DNA from: CAZJGG01 sp964545475
GTDB taxonomy: Bacteria; Bacillota; Clostridia; Lachnospirales; JAISER01
NCBI GenBank assembly: GCA_964545475.1
Contig: CAZJGG010000011.1
Coordinates: 1-57,844, forward strand
Reading direction: 5' to 3'
Length of the DNA: 57,844 bases
In this document: positions 1 to 8,900 of the stretch, piece by piece
Layout of the letters: each line of letters starts with the position of its first letter
Numbering within the stretch: the first letter of the stretch is position 1
Made by a program: the position numbers and the translations under genes
The notes under the pieces: model-generated
Databases searched by the model: none
The model's input: only the letters and a program-made list of their open reading frames with translations
Told to the model about the DNA's origin: nothing

Positions 1-188
1 TGGGCGTTTGCCGCTGACGAAGCAATTAAGGGGCGTGTTGAATAATCCTTATTTGGAAAATTTCAGATGTAAAAACGACCGGATTTAGGGGCGTTTTTAC
101 ATCTCTTTGAAATTTTTTAATCAATATTCAACACGCCCTTAAGAAAATTTGCCGAAAAGACACTGAAATGGAGATTTTGAACAGGCTC
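1..188. mobile_element. MITE A (IS5-like termini), left end outside window, interrupted by MITE C
   Basis: Non-coding remnant. Its right terminus reads, inward from position 188 on the minus strand, GAGCCTGTTCAAAATCTCC, and TTA follows at 189-191. The same order of blocks (a GGGCGTTT-CCGCTGACG core, an AATTTGC-GAAAAGA block, then the terminus) occurs in the copy at 42716-42867, and the core also occurs in MITE B, so this is a dispersed family. Positions 30-138 are a different element inserted into it. The TIR style and 3-bp TNA flank resemble IS5-superfamily derivatives; that assignment is inferred, and no transposase is visible. Confidence 0.6.
30..138. mobile_element. MITE C, 109 bp, TTAA target duplication, nested in MITE A
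   Basis: Ends are inverted: GGGGCGTGTTGAATA at 30-44 against TATTCAACACGCCC at 125-138. A second inner pair, GATGTAAAAACG and CGTTTTTACATC, makes the whole element a long imperfect hairpin. TTAA lies directly outside both ends (26-29 and 139-142), as expected of a 4-bp target duplication. Joining the flanks restores the order seen in the related copy in the atp operon. The element has no room for a gene and would need a transposase supplied in trans. The parent IS is not in the window. Confidence 0.7.
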
Positions 189-191
189 TTA

Positions 192-355
192 GAGGCTGTT
201 TAGAATCTCCATTCAGCCGTATTTTTGGTTATTTTTTCGTTATTCTACGTCAGCGTGAAACGCCCATACCTTGTTCAGTATGAACGTTCCACGCTTCCTT
301 GCCTAACAAAAAAATCACTCAAAAATACGCCTAAAGCGAGATTCTAAACAGCCTC
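192..355. mobile_element. MITE B, 164 bp, TTA target duplication at the cbiO stop codon
   Basis: Perfect 18-bp terminal inverted repeats (GAGGCTGTTTAGAATCTC) continue as an imperfect inverted repeat over about 50 bp, so the element can fold as one long hairpin. TTA lies on both sides (189-191 and 356-358). The left TTA is also the right flank of MITE A, so B went into the target site already used by A. The right TTA, read on the minus strand, is the TAA stop codon of cbiO. The core (GCGTGAAACGCCCATAC and its partner) is shared with MITE A and the atp copy. Confidence 0.7.
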
Positions 356-1069
356 TTAAGCCTTTAACGGCGTTTCCAAATCAGCTTGTTGCATTAATTT
401 TTCGTTAAACAATATTTGTTTCGGCTCGCCATCTGCTATAATTTTGCCTTCAAACATAACAATAACTCGGCTGCAAACTTCCAGCACAAGGTTAAAGTCG
501 TGAGTTACGATTACATTTGTTGTTTTAAGGCTTTTTACTGTGTTTATAAGCATTCTTCTCGACTTTATATCCAAAAATGCAGTTGGCTCGTCAAACAAAA
601 CAACAGATGGGTTCATTGCTAAAACACAAGCAATTGCTACAGTTCTTTTTTCCCCACCAGAAAGCCTAAATGGTGCTCTTTTTGATAGATGTTCTATGTT
701 TAGATTCTTAAGAATTTCATTAATTTTCTCTTCAATCTCATGATCATGCATTCCCATATTTCTAAGCCCGAAAGCAATATCTTCATAAACGGAAGACATA
801 AAAAGCTGGTCGTCTGGGTTTTGAAACACAAAGCCTACAATCTTTCTTATTTCACTTAATTTGTTTTTTTCTAATTTTACACCACCGATTTCAATTTCCC
901 CACCCGACGGCAATAAAATTGCGCAAAGCATTTTTAATAAAGTAGACTTGCCAGCCCCGTTAGAGCCGACTATGCCTACACATTCACCTTTTTCAATATT
1001 TAAGGAAATGCCGTTTACAGCGGCATTTCCTTGTTCGTATGAATATGAAATATTTTTTACTTGTATCAC
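356..1069 (-). CDS. cbiO: Cobalt/nickel ECF transporter ATPase CbiO
   Basis: ATP-hydrolysing subunit of an energy-coupling-factor importer for Co2+ or Ni2+. The protein has an ABC ATPase core: Walker A GSNGAGKST, signature RLSGGEKRTVAIA, Walker B VVLFDEPTAFLD and the switch histidine in VIVTHD. The chosen start is GTG at 1069: its GTGA overlaps the cbiQ stop and GGAG lies 9 nt upstream; the ATG at 1084 lacks a good site. This gives 237 residues, at the short end for CbiO. The TAA stop is the 3-bp target duplication of MITE B, so the natural terminator of this last operon gene may have been displaced. Confidence 0.9.
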   Translation of the reverse strand: MIQVKNISYSYEQGNAAVNGISLNIEKGECVGIVGSNGAGKSTLLKMLCAILLPSGGEIEIGGVKLEKNKLSEIRKIVGFVFQNPDDQLFMSSVYEDIAFGLRNMGMHDHEIEEKINEILKNLNIEHLSKRAPFRLSGGEKRTVAIACVLAMNPSVVLFDEPTAFLDIKSRRMLINTVKSLKTTNVIVTHDFNLVLEVCSRVIVMFEGKIIADGEPKQILFNEKLMQQADLETPLKA

Positions 1070-1812
1070 AATATATTTCTCCAAATTCTAGCAATTACTA
1101 TTAAAATTACGCCAACAATCATTATTGTATAATTTTGTTTATCAATTCTATCGGCGTGCAAAAATAAGTCGCCTGTAAAACCTCTGCATTTCATAGCGTC
1201 GTAAATCCGTTCGGCTCTTAAATAGCTTTTTATTATTAAATTTCCAACAAAGCTGCCAAAATCTTTAAATTCTATTCCTTTTTGTTTTAGTGCGCTTCGC
1301 AAATGATAAGCAGTAAGCATACTGTTTGTTTCCATTAACAATACACTTATATACCTATAACAAAGCAAAAACTGAACTGCAAAAATCCTTGGAACTTTCA
1401 AAGAAATCATGGCACTGCACACATGAATAAGCTCTGTTGTTGAAATTGTTAATAAGGCCATTGAAACTGTAAGAACTGTTTTTATTATTAGCGAGGAGCA
1501 AGTAATATATCCGTAAACCTCGTCTGTTAAAATGTTAGACAGCCCGACAAAAAACACAAAAGGCAAAGCCACTGCTGTTTTAACAAATAATTTTTTAATT
1601 GAAATTTTTGCAAGCAAGCACATGCCGACAGGATATATAAACATTGGCAAAAGCCCGATTATTTCATACCTATTAAACGAAATTACCGCAATAATAAACG
1701 TAAGCATAAGAAGCACTTTTGTTATAGGCAATAACTTGTGAACCCATGAACTACCGGACGCCAGCGCCTCTATTTCGTTTATGCTTGATAGCATTTTTTC
1801 AATTTTGTTCAT
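1066..1812 (-). CDS. cbiQ: Cobalt/nickel ECF transporter transmembrane protein CbiQ
   Basis: Membrane T-component of the CbiMQO importer, linking the ATPase to the metal-binding subunit. The 248-residue protein has several hydrophobic segments (about residues 30-110 and 225-245) and the family's paired coupling helices, with an Ala-Arg-Gly-type segment in RSALKQKGIEFKDFG and the ERIYDAMKCRGF block near residues 200-215. It starts with ATG behind GAGGAATAAT, 1 bp after the cbiM stop, and overlaps cbiO by 4 bp, so the three subunits are translationally coupled. Confidence 0.9.
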   Translation of the reverse strand: MNKIEKMLSSINEIEALASGSSWVHKLLPITKVLLMLTFIIAVISFNRYEIIGLLPMFIYPVGMCLLAKISIKKLFVKTAVALPFVFFVGLSNILTDEVYGYITCSSLIIKTVLTVSMALLTISTTELIHVCSAMISLKVPRIFAVQFLLCYRYISVLLMETNSMLTAYHLRSALKQKGIEFKDFGSFVGNLIIKSYLRAERIYDAMKCRGFTGDLFLHADRIDKQNYTIMIVGVILIVIARIWRNIL

Positions 1813-1813
1813 A

Positions 1814-2620
1814 TTATTCCTCTATAAGCTTCTCTTCTGTTTTTTCAATAGACCATTCAAGTCCGTCTGGGTCTTCGCTTGCAAATTTGCTTAAATAACC
1901 GCCGATAAACACTGCCGCTATAAGCAAAGCAACAATTCCTACTTTAAACCTTCTTGCGGATTTTACATTATATTCGTAAGAAACGCTTTGTAAAAGCTCT
2001 GGGCTTACTTTATATAAAAATGCTACAACAGATGCTGTCACAAGACCTTCCACAAGACCGATAACAAGATGTATTGGCTGCATAAATGAAAGGAATGTAA
2101 CTAATGAAAAACCTGTTCTTCCAGATATAATCGTTTGCAAAACAACACCCAAAGAACCAAGCTGCAAACCGATAACGGCACTTAATATAGCAGCTAGGTA
2201 AATATTAGAATTTGTATAGCCCTTTCTTACAATTGGTCTATAAATAAAATTATAACCTATGTAGCAAGCAAAAAAGCCTAAATTGAAAATATTGCAACCA
2301 AGAGCTAAAATTCCGCCGTCTGCAAAAAACAGAGATTGAATTAAAAGAATCGAAGCCATAACTAAAAACCCTGCATGTGGCCCTAACATTATAGCTAAAA
2401 GCAAGCCACCGCCAATATGCCCGCTTGAGCCTGTTCCCGGTATAGCGAAATTAATCATTTGAGCCGCAAAAATAAATGCGCCCATAACCCCCATAAGGGG
2501 TATTTTTTTATTGTCAATACCCAAATCCAGTTTCTTTATTGAATATGCCGTCACACCAACTGTTGTTGCGGTCATAACCCCTCCAACAACTGGTGTAATA
2601 AGCGCATCCGCCATATGCAT
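1814..2620 (-). CDS. cbiM: Metal-binding ECF component CbiM with C-terminal PDGLE domain
   Basis: Substrate-specific membrane subunit for Co2+ or Ni2+. It begins MHMADAL; in this family the mature N-terminus with the second-position His binds the metal. Transmembrane segments run to about residue 205. A further helix and a PDGLEWSIEK motif near the C-terminus show that the small N-type partner (CbiN/NikN) is replaced by a fused PDGLE domain, as in NikMN proteins. Length 268. GAGGTG precedes the ATG. The neighbours use both nickel (CODH, ACS) and cobalt (corrinoid protein), so the substrate cannot be decided from sequence alone. Confidence 0.85.
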   Translation of the reverse strand: MHMADALITPVVGGVMTATTVGVTAYSIKKLDLGIDNKKIPLMGVMGAFIFAAQMINFAIPGTGSSGHIGGGLLLAIMLGPHAGFLVMASILLIQSLFFADGGILALGCNIFNLGFFACYIGYNFIYRPIVRKGYTNSNIYLAAILSAVIGLQLGSLGVVLQTIISGRTGFSLVTFLSFMQPIHLVIGLVEGLVTASVVAFLYKVSPELLQSVSYEYNVKSARRFKVGIVALLIAAVFIGGYLSKFASEDPDGLEWSIEKTEEKLIEE

Positions 2621-2640
2621 AAAACTTCACCTCATTTTAT

Positions 2641-4524
2641 TTAGTCCGCAAAAAGTTTTGCATCTGTGTGGGGCAAAAATAACGCCGCCGTGTATTGGTC
2701 CATATAAGATGGCTCTGAGCCTAAATCTATATATGTTATTTTTTGAGCAATTTCAAGCTCTTTTTCCCTGTGTTTTCTTGAAACCAAAGTCATATAAGAG
2801 CCTAAAAGAGATGAATTTCCTAAAAACGAGAAGTTTTCTTTTGGTATTTTAGGCAAAAGCCCAATTTTCTGGCTGTTTTCTATATCTAAATAACGCCCGA
2901 ATCCTCCGGCGACATAAAGCCTTGAAAGGTCTGAAAAACTCATATCCACCTGTGAAAGCATAGTCATACAAGCAGAGAAAATAGCCGCTTTCGCCCGGAT
3001 AATATTTTCAATATCAGCTTCGGAAATGTAAATTGGATTACCTGTACCAGAATTTTCAGCAGAAACAAGAATATATTTACCGATTTTTTCTGTTGTGTCA
3101 ATATATTCACATGGCTTGTTTCTGTTTAGCTTTCCGGCAGGGTCTATCCAGCCGGTTTTAAGCATTTCTGCAAGTAAGCAAATTATTCCGGAACCGCAAA
3201 TGCCAACAGCTGAAACGTTATCAATAGTATGACAAGTAGGTTTACCCGTCTCAACATCAATTTCCACTTTTTCAATTGCACCAACAGATGCCCTCATGCC
3301 GCACTTTAAGCCGCCGCCTTCAAAGGCAGGCCCTGCTGAACATGCGCAACCCATTAAAAACTCATTGTTGCCAATAACGATTTCGCCATTAGTACCAACA
3401 TCAATAAAAAGAACCATTTCTTCGCTGTCTGTAGCCAAACTTGTACATAAAACCCCTGAAGTTATGTCCCCTCCTAAATAGCTCCCAACAGAAGGCGCAA
3501 TAAATACAGGAGATATACTGTTAATAGCAATTCCTAACTCAGAAGCCTTAAATAAAGGAGACTTATATAATGTGGGGGTATAAGGGCTAAGCCTTATATA
3601 TTCCGGAATTATTCCCATAAAAAGATGAAGCATTGTAGGATTTCCGGCAATGGAAGCATTCATTATTTCGTTTGGAGCAATTTCAGCTTGCGCCGACAAT
3701 TCTTTTATTAATGAATTAATTGTATCGCGTACTTTATTGCGAAGTTCTAAAAGCCTTTCCGGCTTTTTAGCATAGTTTATTCTGCTAATAATGTCAAGTC
3801 CACAAGAAACTTGAGCGTTATAGTCCGTCTTTTGGAACATTATTTCACCGTTCTCTAAATTAACTAAAGAAGCGGCAACAGTGGTTGTACCAATATCCAC
3901 TGCAACACCGTAGTTTACTTTGTTCAGAAGGTAATCAACACCAACGATATTGCATGTGTTATTTTCTATATAATAAGAAACTGTAACGTCTCCATTATTT
4001 TCTCTGATAATTACAGGCAAGTTTACAAGCAATTTGAGAGGAATTTTTACAAAAGATACGTCAATTTTGCTTAAAATAGCCTGTTCCAGCCTGTCATAGT
4101 CTGAAAGACCGTCACCCATTTGGGCTTCTTCAACTTTAACTAAAATATGTTTAACAATTGGTTCTATATCCTCTTCGGTAGGTAATAACCCATCTTGAAC
4201 CAAATGCATTTCTTCCGACATTTTTAAAAACTTTCCAACTTCTTTTTCTTTATGAACAGCCGCATTAATTGTAACAGAGGTATCGTTAAGCTTTGCTTTA
4301 CACGCAAGAACATATCCGTCATTTAACATATTTTCTGGAATTATTCCGGTGTTTTCATATTCAACCGTACCGGAAGTTACCTGTACAAGACACTTTCCGC
4401 AAACACCGTAACCGCCGCATGGTGCATCAATAGCAACTCCCATTTCTTTTAAAGCATCAAGCAATAACGTTCCTTGGTTAAACTCTTTTGTTTTTTGAGA
4501 TGATAAAATCGTAAGCTGAGGCAT
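2641..4524 (-). CDS. acsV: Corrinoid protein reductive activator (RACo)
   Basis: Reduces inactive Co(II) corrinoid iron-sulfur protein to Co(I) with ATP hydrolysis. Residues 1-90 form a plant-type [2Fe-2S] ferredoxin with C36, C42, C45 and C75. A linker follows. From about residue 205 there is an ASKHA-type ATPase/actin-like domain, with phosphate loops VDIGTTTVAAS and LFIDVGTNGEIV and a C-terminal YVAGGFGRYLDIE block. Its 627 residues match RACo (DUF4445) proteins. It follows acsC after an 82-bp gap holding a strong hairpin, and cbiM follows 20 bp downstream. Related activators serve methylamine or methanol systems, but this operon points to the CFeSP. Confidence 0.9.
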   Translation of the reverse strand: MPQLTILSSQKTKEFNQGTLLLDALKEMGVAIDAPCGGYGVCGKCLVQVTSGTVEYENTGIIPENMLNDGYVLACKAKLNDTSVTINAAVHKEKEVGKFLKMSEEMHLVQDGLLPTEEDIEPIVKHILVKVEEAQMGDGLSDYDRLEQAILSKIDVSFVKIPLKLLVNLPVIIRENNGDVTVSYYIENNTCNIVGVDYLLNKVNYGVAVDIGTTTVAASLVNLENGEIMFQKTDYNAQVSCGLDIISRINYAKKPERLLELRNKVRDTINSLIKELSAQAEIAPNEIMNASIAGNPTMLHLFMGIIPEYIRLSPYTPTLYKSPLFKASELGIAINSISPVFIAPSVGSYLGGDITSGVLCTSLATDSEEMVLFIDVGTNGEIVIGNNEFLMGCACSAGPAFEGGGLKCGMRASVGAIEKVEIDVETGKPTCHTIDNVSAVGICGSGIICLLAEMLKTGWIDPAGKLNRNKPCEYIDTTEKIGKYILVSAENSGTGNPIYISEADIENIIRAKAAIFSACMTMLSQVDMSFSDLSRLYVAGGFGRYLDIENSQKIGLLPKIPKENFSFLGNSSLLGSYMTLVSRKHREKELEIAQKITYIDLGSEPSYMDQYTAALFLPHTDAKLFAD

Positions 4525-4553
4525 ATTTTTTTATCCTTTCAATACCGCATACA

Positions 4554-4572
4554 GGCGCACCTAAAGTGCGCC
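4554..4572. other. Intercistronic hairpin between acsC and acsV
   Basis: GGCGCAC and GTGCGCC form a perfect 7-bp stem around a 5-nt loop, in the untranslated gap between acsC and the activator gene. No U-tract follows on the minus strand, so it is not a standard terminator. A role as RNA-processing or stability site is a guess; the position could separate the expression of the stoichiometric ACS subunits from the catalytic activator. Confidence 0.4.
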
Positions 4573-4606
4573 CACATGCAATACATCAAATTTGTAGCTT
4601 TATTTA

Positions 4607-5929
4607 TTATTTATTTAAAACCGCTTTAATATACCCTTCCAAATCGCCTGCTTCTTGAGGACCAACCAAAACTTTCCATCCTGGAAGACCTTCTTCAAGC
4701 TCGCCGCTTATTTGGGAAACATAACCAGGTATTACAATTTCTCTTGTGTTCACTTTGTCTTCAAGACCGTATTCTTTAACGGCTTTAGCAATGTGAGCCC
4801 CGGAGAATTTACCTGCGGACCAAGCTGTTAAAACGCTGAAACCTTCGCATTCTGGAATAACAAGATATGCGCTTAAGCCGCTGTTTTCGATTTCTCCAGA
4901 TACAATAAAGTATGTAAGAGAGAAGTTTGTAGTAACGAAAACAGGAGAGTTTTTGTCCGGCTCGCCGATTTCATAAATTTTTGGCTCAACTTGAATTGGT
5001 TTTTGTGGGTCAGTGTAAATGTTTTGTCTAAGCGTCATTAAAGCAACAAGCTGTGCTTCATCAAAGCTTGGAAGAACGCAAATACCGCCGTATTTATTGA
5101 TTTCAGTAACTGCCCAAACAGTATCTGTCATTTGGTCGCCTGTGTCAATAAATTTAAGTGTAGCATAACCAACGGATTTAATGTTGTTTTTAATAGCCGC
5201 ACGACGAACAATAGTATTTAACTGTATAGAATCTGATAAAGATTCGCATTTCGGTTGAATTAACAAATTGTTGAATCCGTCTTCTTTAAGTTTAGCTGTA
5301 ACAGCAGTAATTTCGTCAATTGAGTCTCCGGCAATTGAAAGAATAAGACCGTTTTCTTCTGCAACCTTACGAAGTTTTTCAACTTTGTCAGGGTATACAC
5401 AAGAAATAACGCTGCTAGTTCCTTTTAATGCTTTAGCCGCTTCTTCAACTGCGTCAAGCTCGCAAGAACGGATTATTACTGGAAGACCTGTAACTTCGTT
5501 TGCTTTTTTACAAGCTGCAACAAATTGATCTTTGCTGCCTTTGTTAGCAACGCAAACTGCATTAATTGTTAAAACTTCACCAACACGTTCAAGGGTATAA
5601 GCTTTAATTTGAGCGAGAGTTTTGTCAAAATCAGATGAAGTATCTTCAACGTTAATTGCAAGTAAAGTCTCATTAACGAAAGTTTTTTCATGTCTGTACA
5701 TAACTGTTTCGCCGCCGATTTTTGCTTCTCCGACAGAAACTGTTTTAACAGGCGGTTCGCTATCTGCGCCAAGAATCTGAACTGCTTCTTCTGAAACATA
5801 AGGACATTCAGAAAGCTCTGCTTTTTTAGACGCCAATTTCATAGCGAAGGCAAGACATGTATTTGAACCGCACTCTTTACAATTGGTTTTTGGTAATAAT
5901 TTTTGAATCTGCAATCCACTTAGTGCCAT
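4607..5929 (-). CDS. acsC: Corrinoid iron-sulfur protein large subunit (AcsC)
   Basis: Large subunit of CFeSP, which carries the methyl group on cobalt to acetyl-CoA synthase. Residues 1-60 form the [4Fe-4S] domain with C17, C20, C25 and C42, in the family spacing. A TIM-barrel middle follows, and the last 110 residues or so are the cobalamin-binding domain, with the SAGKFSGAHIAKAVKEYG segment. Length 440, as usual. GGGAGGTT precedes the ATG, 20 bp after the AcsB-AcsD stop. Its partner AcsD is not a separate gene here but the C-terminal part of the upstream protein. Confidence 0.95.
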   Translation of the reverse strand: MALSGLQIQKLLPKTNCKECGSNTCLAFAMKLASKKAELSECPYVSEEAVQILGADSEPPVKTVSVGEAKIGGETVMYRHEKTFVNETLLAINVEDTSSDFDKTLAQIKAYTLERVGEVLTINAVCVANKGSKDQFVAACKKANEVTGLPVIIRSCELDAVEEAAKALKGTSSVISCVYPDKVEKLRKVAEENGLILSIAGDSIDEITAVTAKLKEDGFNNLLIQPKCESLSDSIQLNTIVRRAAIKNNIKSVGYATLKFIDTGDQMTDTVWAVTEINKYGGICVLPSFDEAQLVALMTLRQNIYTDPQKPIQVEPKIYEIGEPDKNSPVFVTTNFSLTYFIVSGEIENSGLSAYLVIPECEGFSVLTAWSAGKFSGAHIAKAVKEYGLEDKVNTREIVIPGYVSQISGELEEGLPGWKVLVGPQEAGDLEGYIKAVLNK

Positions 5930-5949
5930 TTTTCCTAACCTCCCCTATT

Positions 5950-8900
5950 TTATTTGCCGTCAAGCAAATCTGCGATTGCCGCTTTAGTATATTTAGCAGC
6001 TTCCGGATGATACATAACAAGAACGTCTGCGCCGGCTTCTAACAAGCTTATTGCAGTAGCAAGCTCCCAGTTAGCTGTACGTTTAGCAAGGTCGCCCCAA
6101 AGCGGGAATGCGGATTGAGGAGCTCTGTATTCTTTAGCTCTTGCGCATTCATAACCTGGAGATGTAATAATTGGAGCGCAAAGCATCTTGTCGCCGCCAA
6201 GACCAGTAAGACGTACACGTTCAATAATTGAGTAAGTATATTCAATACCGTAACCAATTGAGCTTGTCATTGGGTCCATAATAATCTTTTCAAGTTTAAG
6301 ATCCATGTTGTTAAGCAATATATTTAACTGTTTACCAATGTTAACGTCAATTGGAGACTGAGCAACTACACTGTGACCATAAGCAACGCAAGCGCCTGCA
6401 ATAGTTCTGTAGTTGTCTTGTTCAACCCAGTTGAAAAGCAAGTTTTCACCTTCGCAAGCGGAAGCAATAGTTTTCATAACTTCGTTGTTTTTATCAAAAT
6501 GGTTGTGTCCTGTAATGATTAACGGCACACCAACGGAATCAAGCACTGATTTAACAAGTTCAACAGATTGTTCAACGCTTCTATTTCCTCTTTCAGGGTG
6601 AGTGCCGTCAAGGCGAACGCTGATTAATTCTGCACCGTATTCGTCAACCAAAGCTTTAGCCATTTTAGCCGGGTTATCTAATAAATCTTTATAAATTCCT
6701 TTAAGTTCATCAGGATATTTTTCAGAAACTCTGTCGAACACTTCCATAGCAACTAAAGGTTTGTTAGGCATTTGACCTTCCCATAAGTGGTAAGGCATAC
6801 AGGAATGTCCACCTACTGTGTAGGAAACGGAACGAGTACCGCCTTCAACTTTAGTATTACCAAGTTTAACTGTCCAAACTTTGTTTTCGTTTGATTCCTG
6901 AGCAACTTTAAAAGATTTAATCGCATCAACTTTAGAAGCTGTTGTTACTGCTTTTTTTTTAGGAACTTCCGGAGCAGCTGCTGCTATCGGTTTAACAGGA
7001 GCAACGCCTGTAAACCCGCCAGTTAACATGCTAACCATGTTTTCTACAATCTCTCTGATAACTGTTGAACGAACTTCTTCCATAAGCTGAGTTTTAATTT
7101 CCTCAACGTTAACCATCGATAAGCCTTCTGCTGGTTTTTCAGCTTCTTTAGCTTCTTCTTTTATAACTTCTTCAACTTTAGCTGCTGCAACAGGAGCTTC
7201 TTCTTCGTCGCCTTGTTCAGCATAATTAGCCATATCTTCCATTTCAAGAACAGGGTGGTTGATTTTTTCCAAATAAGCACGTAAATCGTCTGCAGTTGTA
7301 CAAACTGTTTCATCTGCTAATTTGTCAAGCCATTCGCCGATACCTTGTTCATCGTAACGTTTTTTCAAGTCGTCATAAAGTTGTTCTTTAAGCTCTTTTG
7401 GCATCCAAACCAAACGTTTAAAGCCGCCTTCAGCGTGGATGAATTTTCTTGAAGTTAAGAACACTTTACCAACGCCGATAAAGCCAGGTGTTTGCGCACC
7501 GCCACCAACAGAACCAGCAAGAGTTGAGAACGTCATACCAACAGGTGTATCCTGTAAATATTCACGGTTTACAACCATAACGCCGTTACATTCCGGCAAG
7601 TAAGCAACAATTGCTTCAAAGCAGCCGCAGCTTGTCATCGGTCTGTCCATAATAGAATATGCACTAAACGCTTTAATCGCTTTATGGCTGTTTGTGTAAA
7701 CATATTCGTTAACGCCTGACCAAACACCTTTAACTGGATCTAAGCATTCGCCTTTGTTAAGTGGTTGGTTAGGACCTAATTCGTCAATTTCATAAGCCGC
7801 TTTACCGTCAAGCCAGTTATAAGCACCACAAAGACCAAGTCTTTCAGGTGTGATAACGCAAACGTGGTTTGGAGCGAAAGATTGGCAAAGCAAGCATGAG
7901 TAAAACGTGTCAACGCTTTCGTCTGTCATAGCTTCAAGACGTCTGTTACGTTCATCATATACTTTTTTAGCAACTTGAAGACGTTTTTCAACTTCTTCAG
8001 GGTCAGTAACTAAAGTTACTTTTACTTTGTCAACAATTGCAGGGTAGTCAGACATAAATCTTGCGTGAATGATTTCACCATAATCTTTAACACGTAAACC
8101 TTTAGCAAACGCATCTTTGGAAATACGAGTCCAAACAATGTCACGCTGACCCATATGCCAAATACCTTCTGCGCCGTTAACAAGGTGGTGAATTTGTCTT
8201 TCAAGAATTGGCTCAAAGTCTGATTGCATTTTGCGTCCTGCAACTTCAACCCAAATACCTAAAGGAAGAGAGCCGCCTTCTGGAATTTCGTCAATGTCTT
8301 TACCAATTACTACAATTTCACCGTCGTTAATTTCAGCTGGGTCAACAGAAGTAACAAACTCAAAAGCTGTAGTTTTGTTGCCGCCGAATTCAGCTTGAGT
8401 GTTTTCTTTTCTAATTCTTTCGCCTTCAAAAGCAGCACCGTATGCAACAGGAATCGGTACATCAACAATTTTGATTTTGCATCCACGAACTTCAAGAGCT
8501 TTTTCAACAATTGTATCGTGTGGAACGTTGGCAACAACGTGTTCATATGTACATACGCCTGTAGGTAAAATTTCAGGAATATCAGTGTCTGCGATAACAG
8601 GAAAACCATAATTAATTGCGCCTGCTGCCGCTGCGTATTTTTCTTCGTCAACTTCGCCAAGAGCGATAACGAATGCAAATACTCTGCTTTTGTTGTATTC
8701 AAGGTTAGCCTTGAAATCCCCAGGTTTAATACCGCCGAAAGAAAGAGCAGCACGGTTAGCGAAGCCTAAAGCGTATATTAATGAAGAAACATCTTTACCG
8801 AACGGAACAAGACGAGTTTCCCAGCCAAGCTGAACGCCTTCTTCAGCTAATTGGTCTGCAAATTGAACGCCGTTTGTAGAACCGCCCATGAAAACGTAAA

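Noticed and set aside
356..1069. CbiO as a truncated pseudogene cut by the MITE
   Set aside because: All ABC motifs are intact and the insertion is in the stop codon itself, so coding bases need not have been lost. A slightly longer ancestral C-terminus cannot be excluded.
8310..8753. Leu-rich open frame overlapping acsB-acsD
   Set aside because: It is a +1-frame shadow of the large gene with no ribosome site and low-complexity composition, like several other frames over the GC-skewed codons of this operon.
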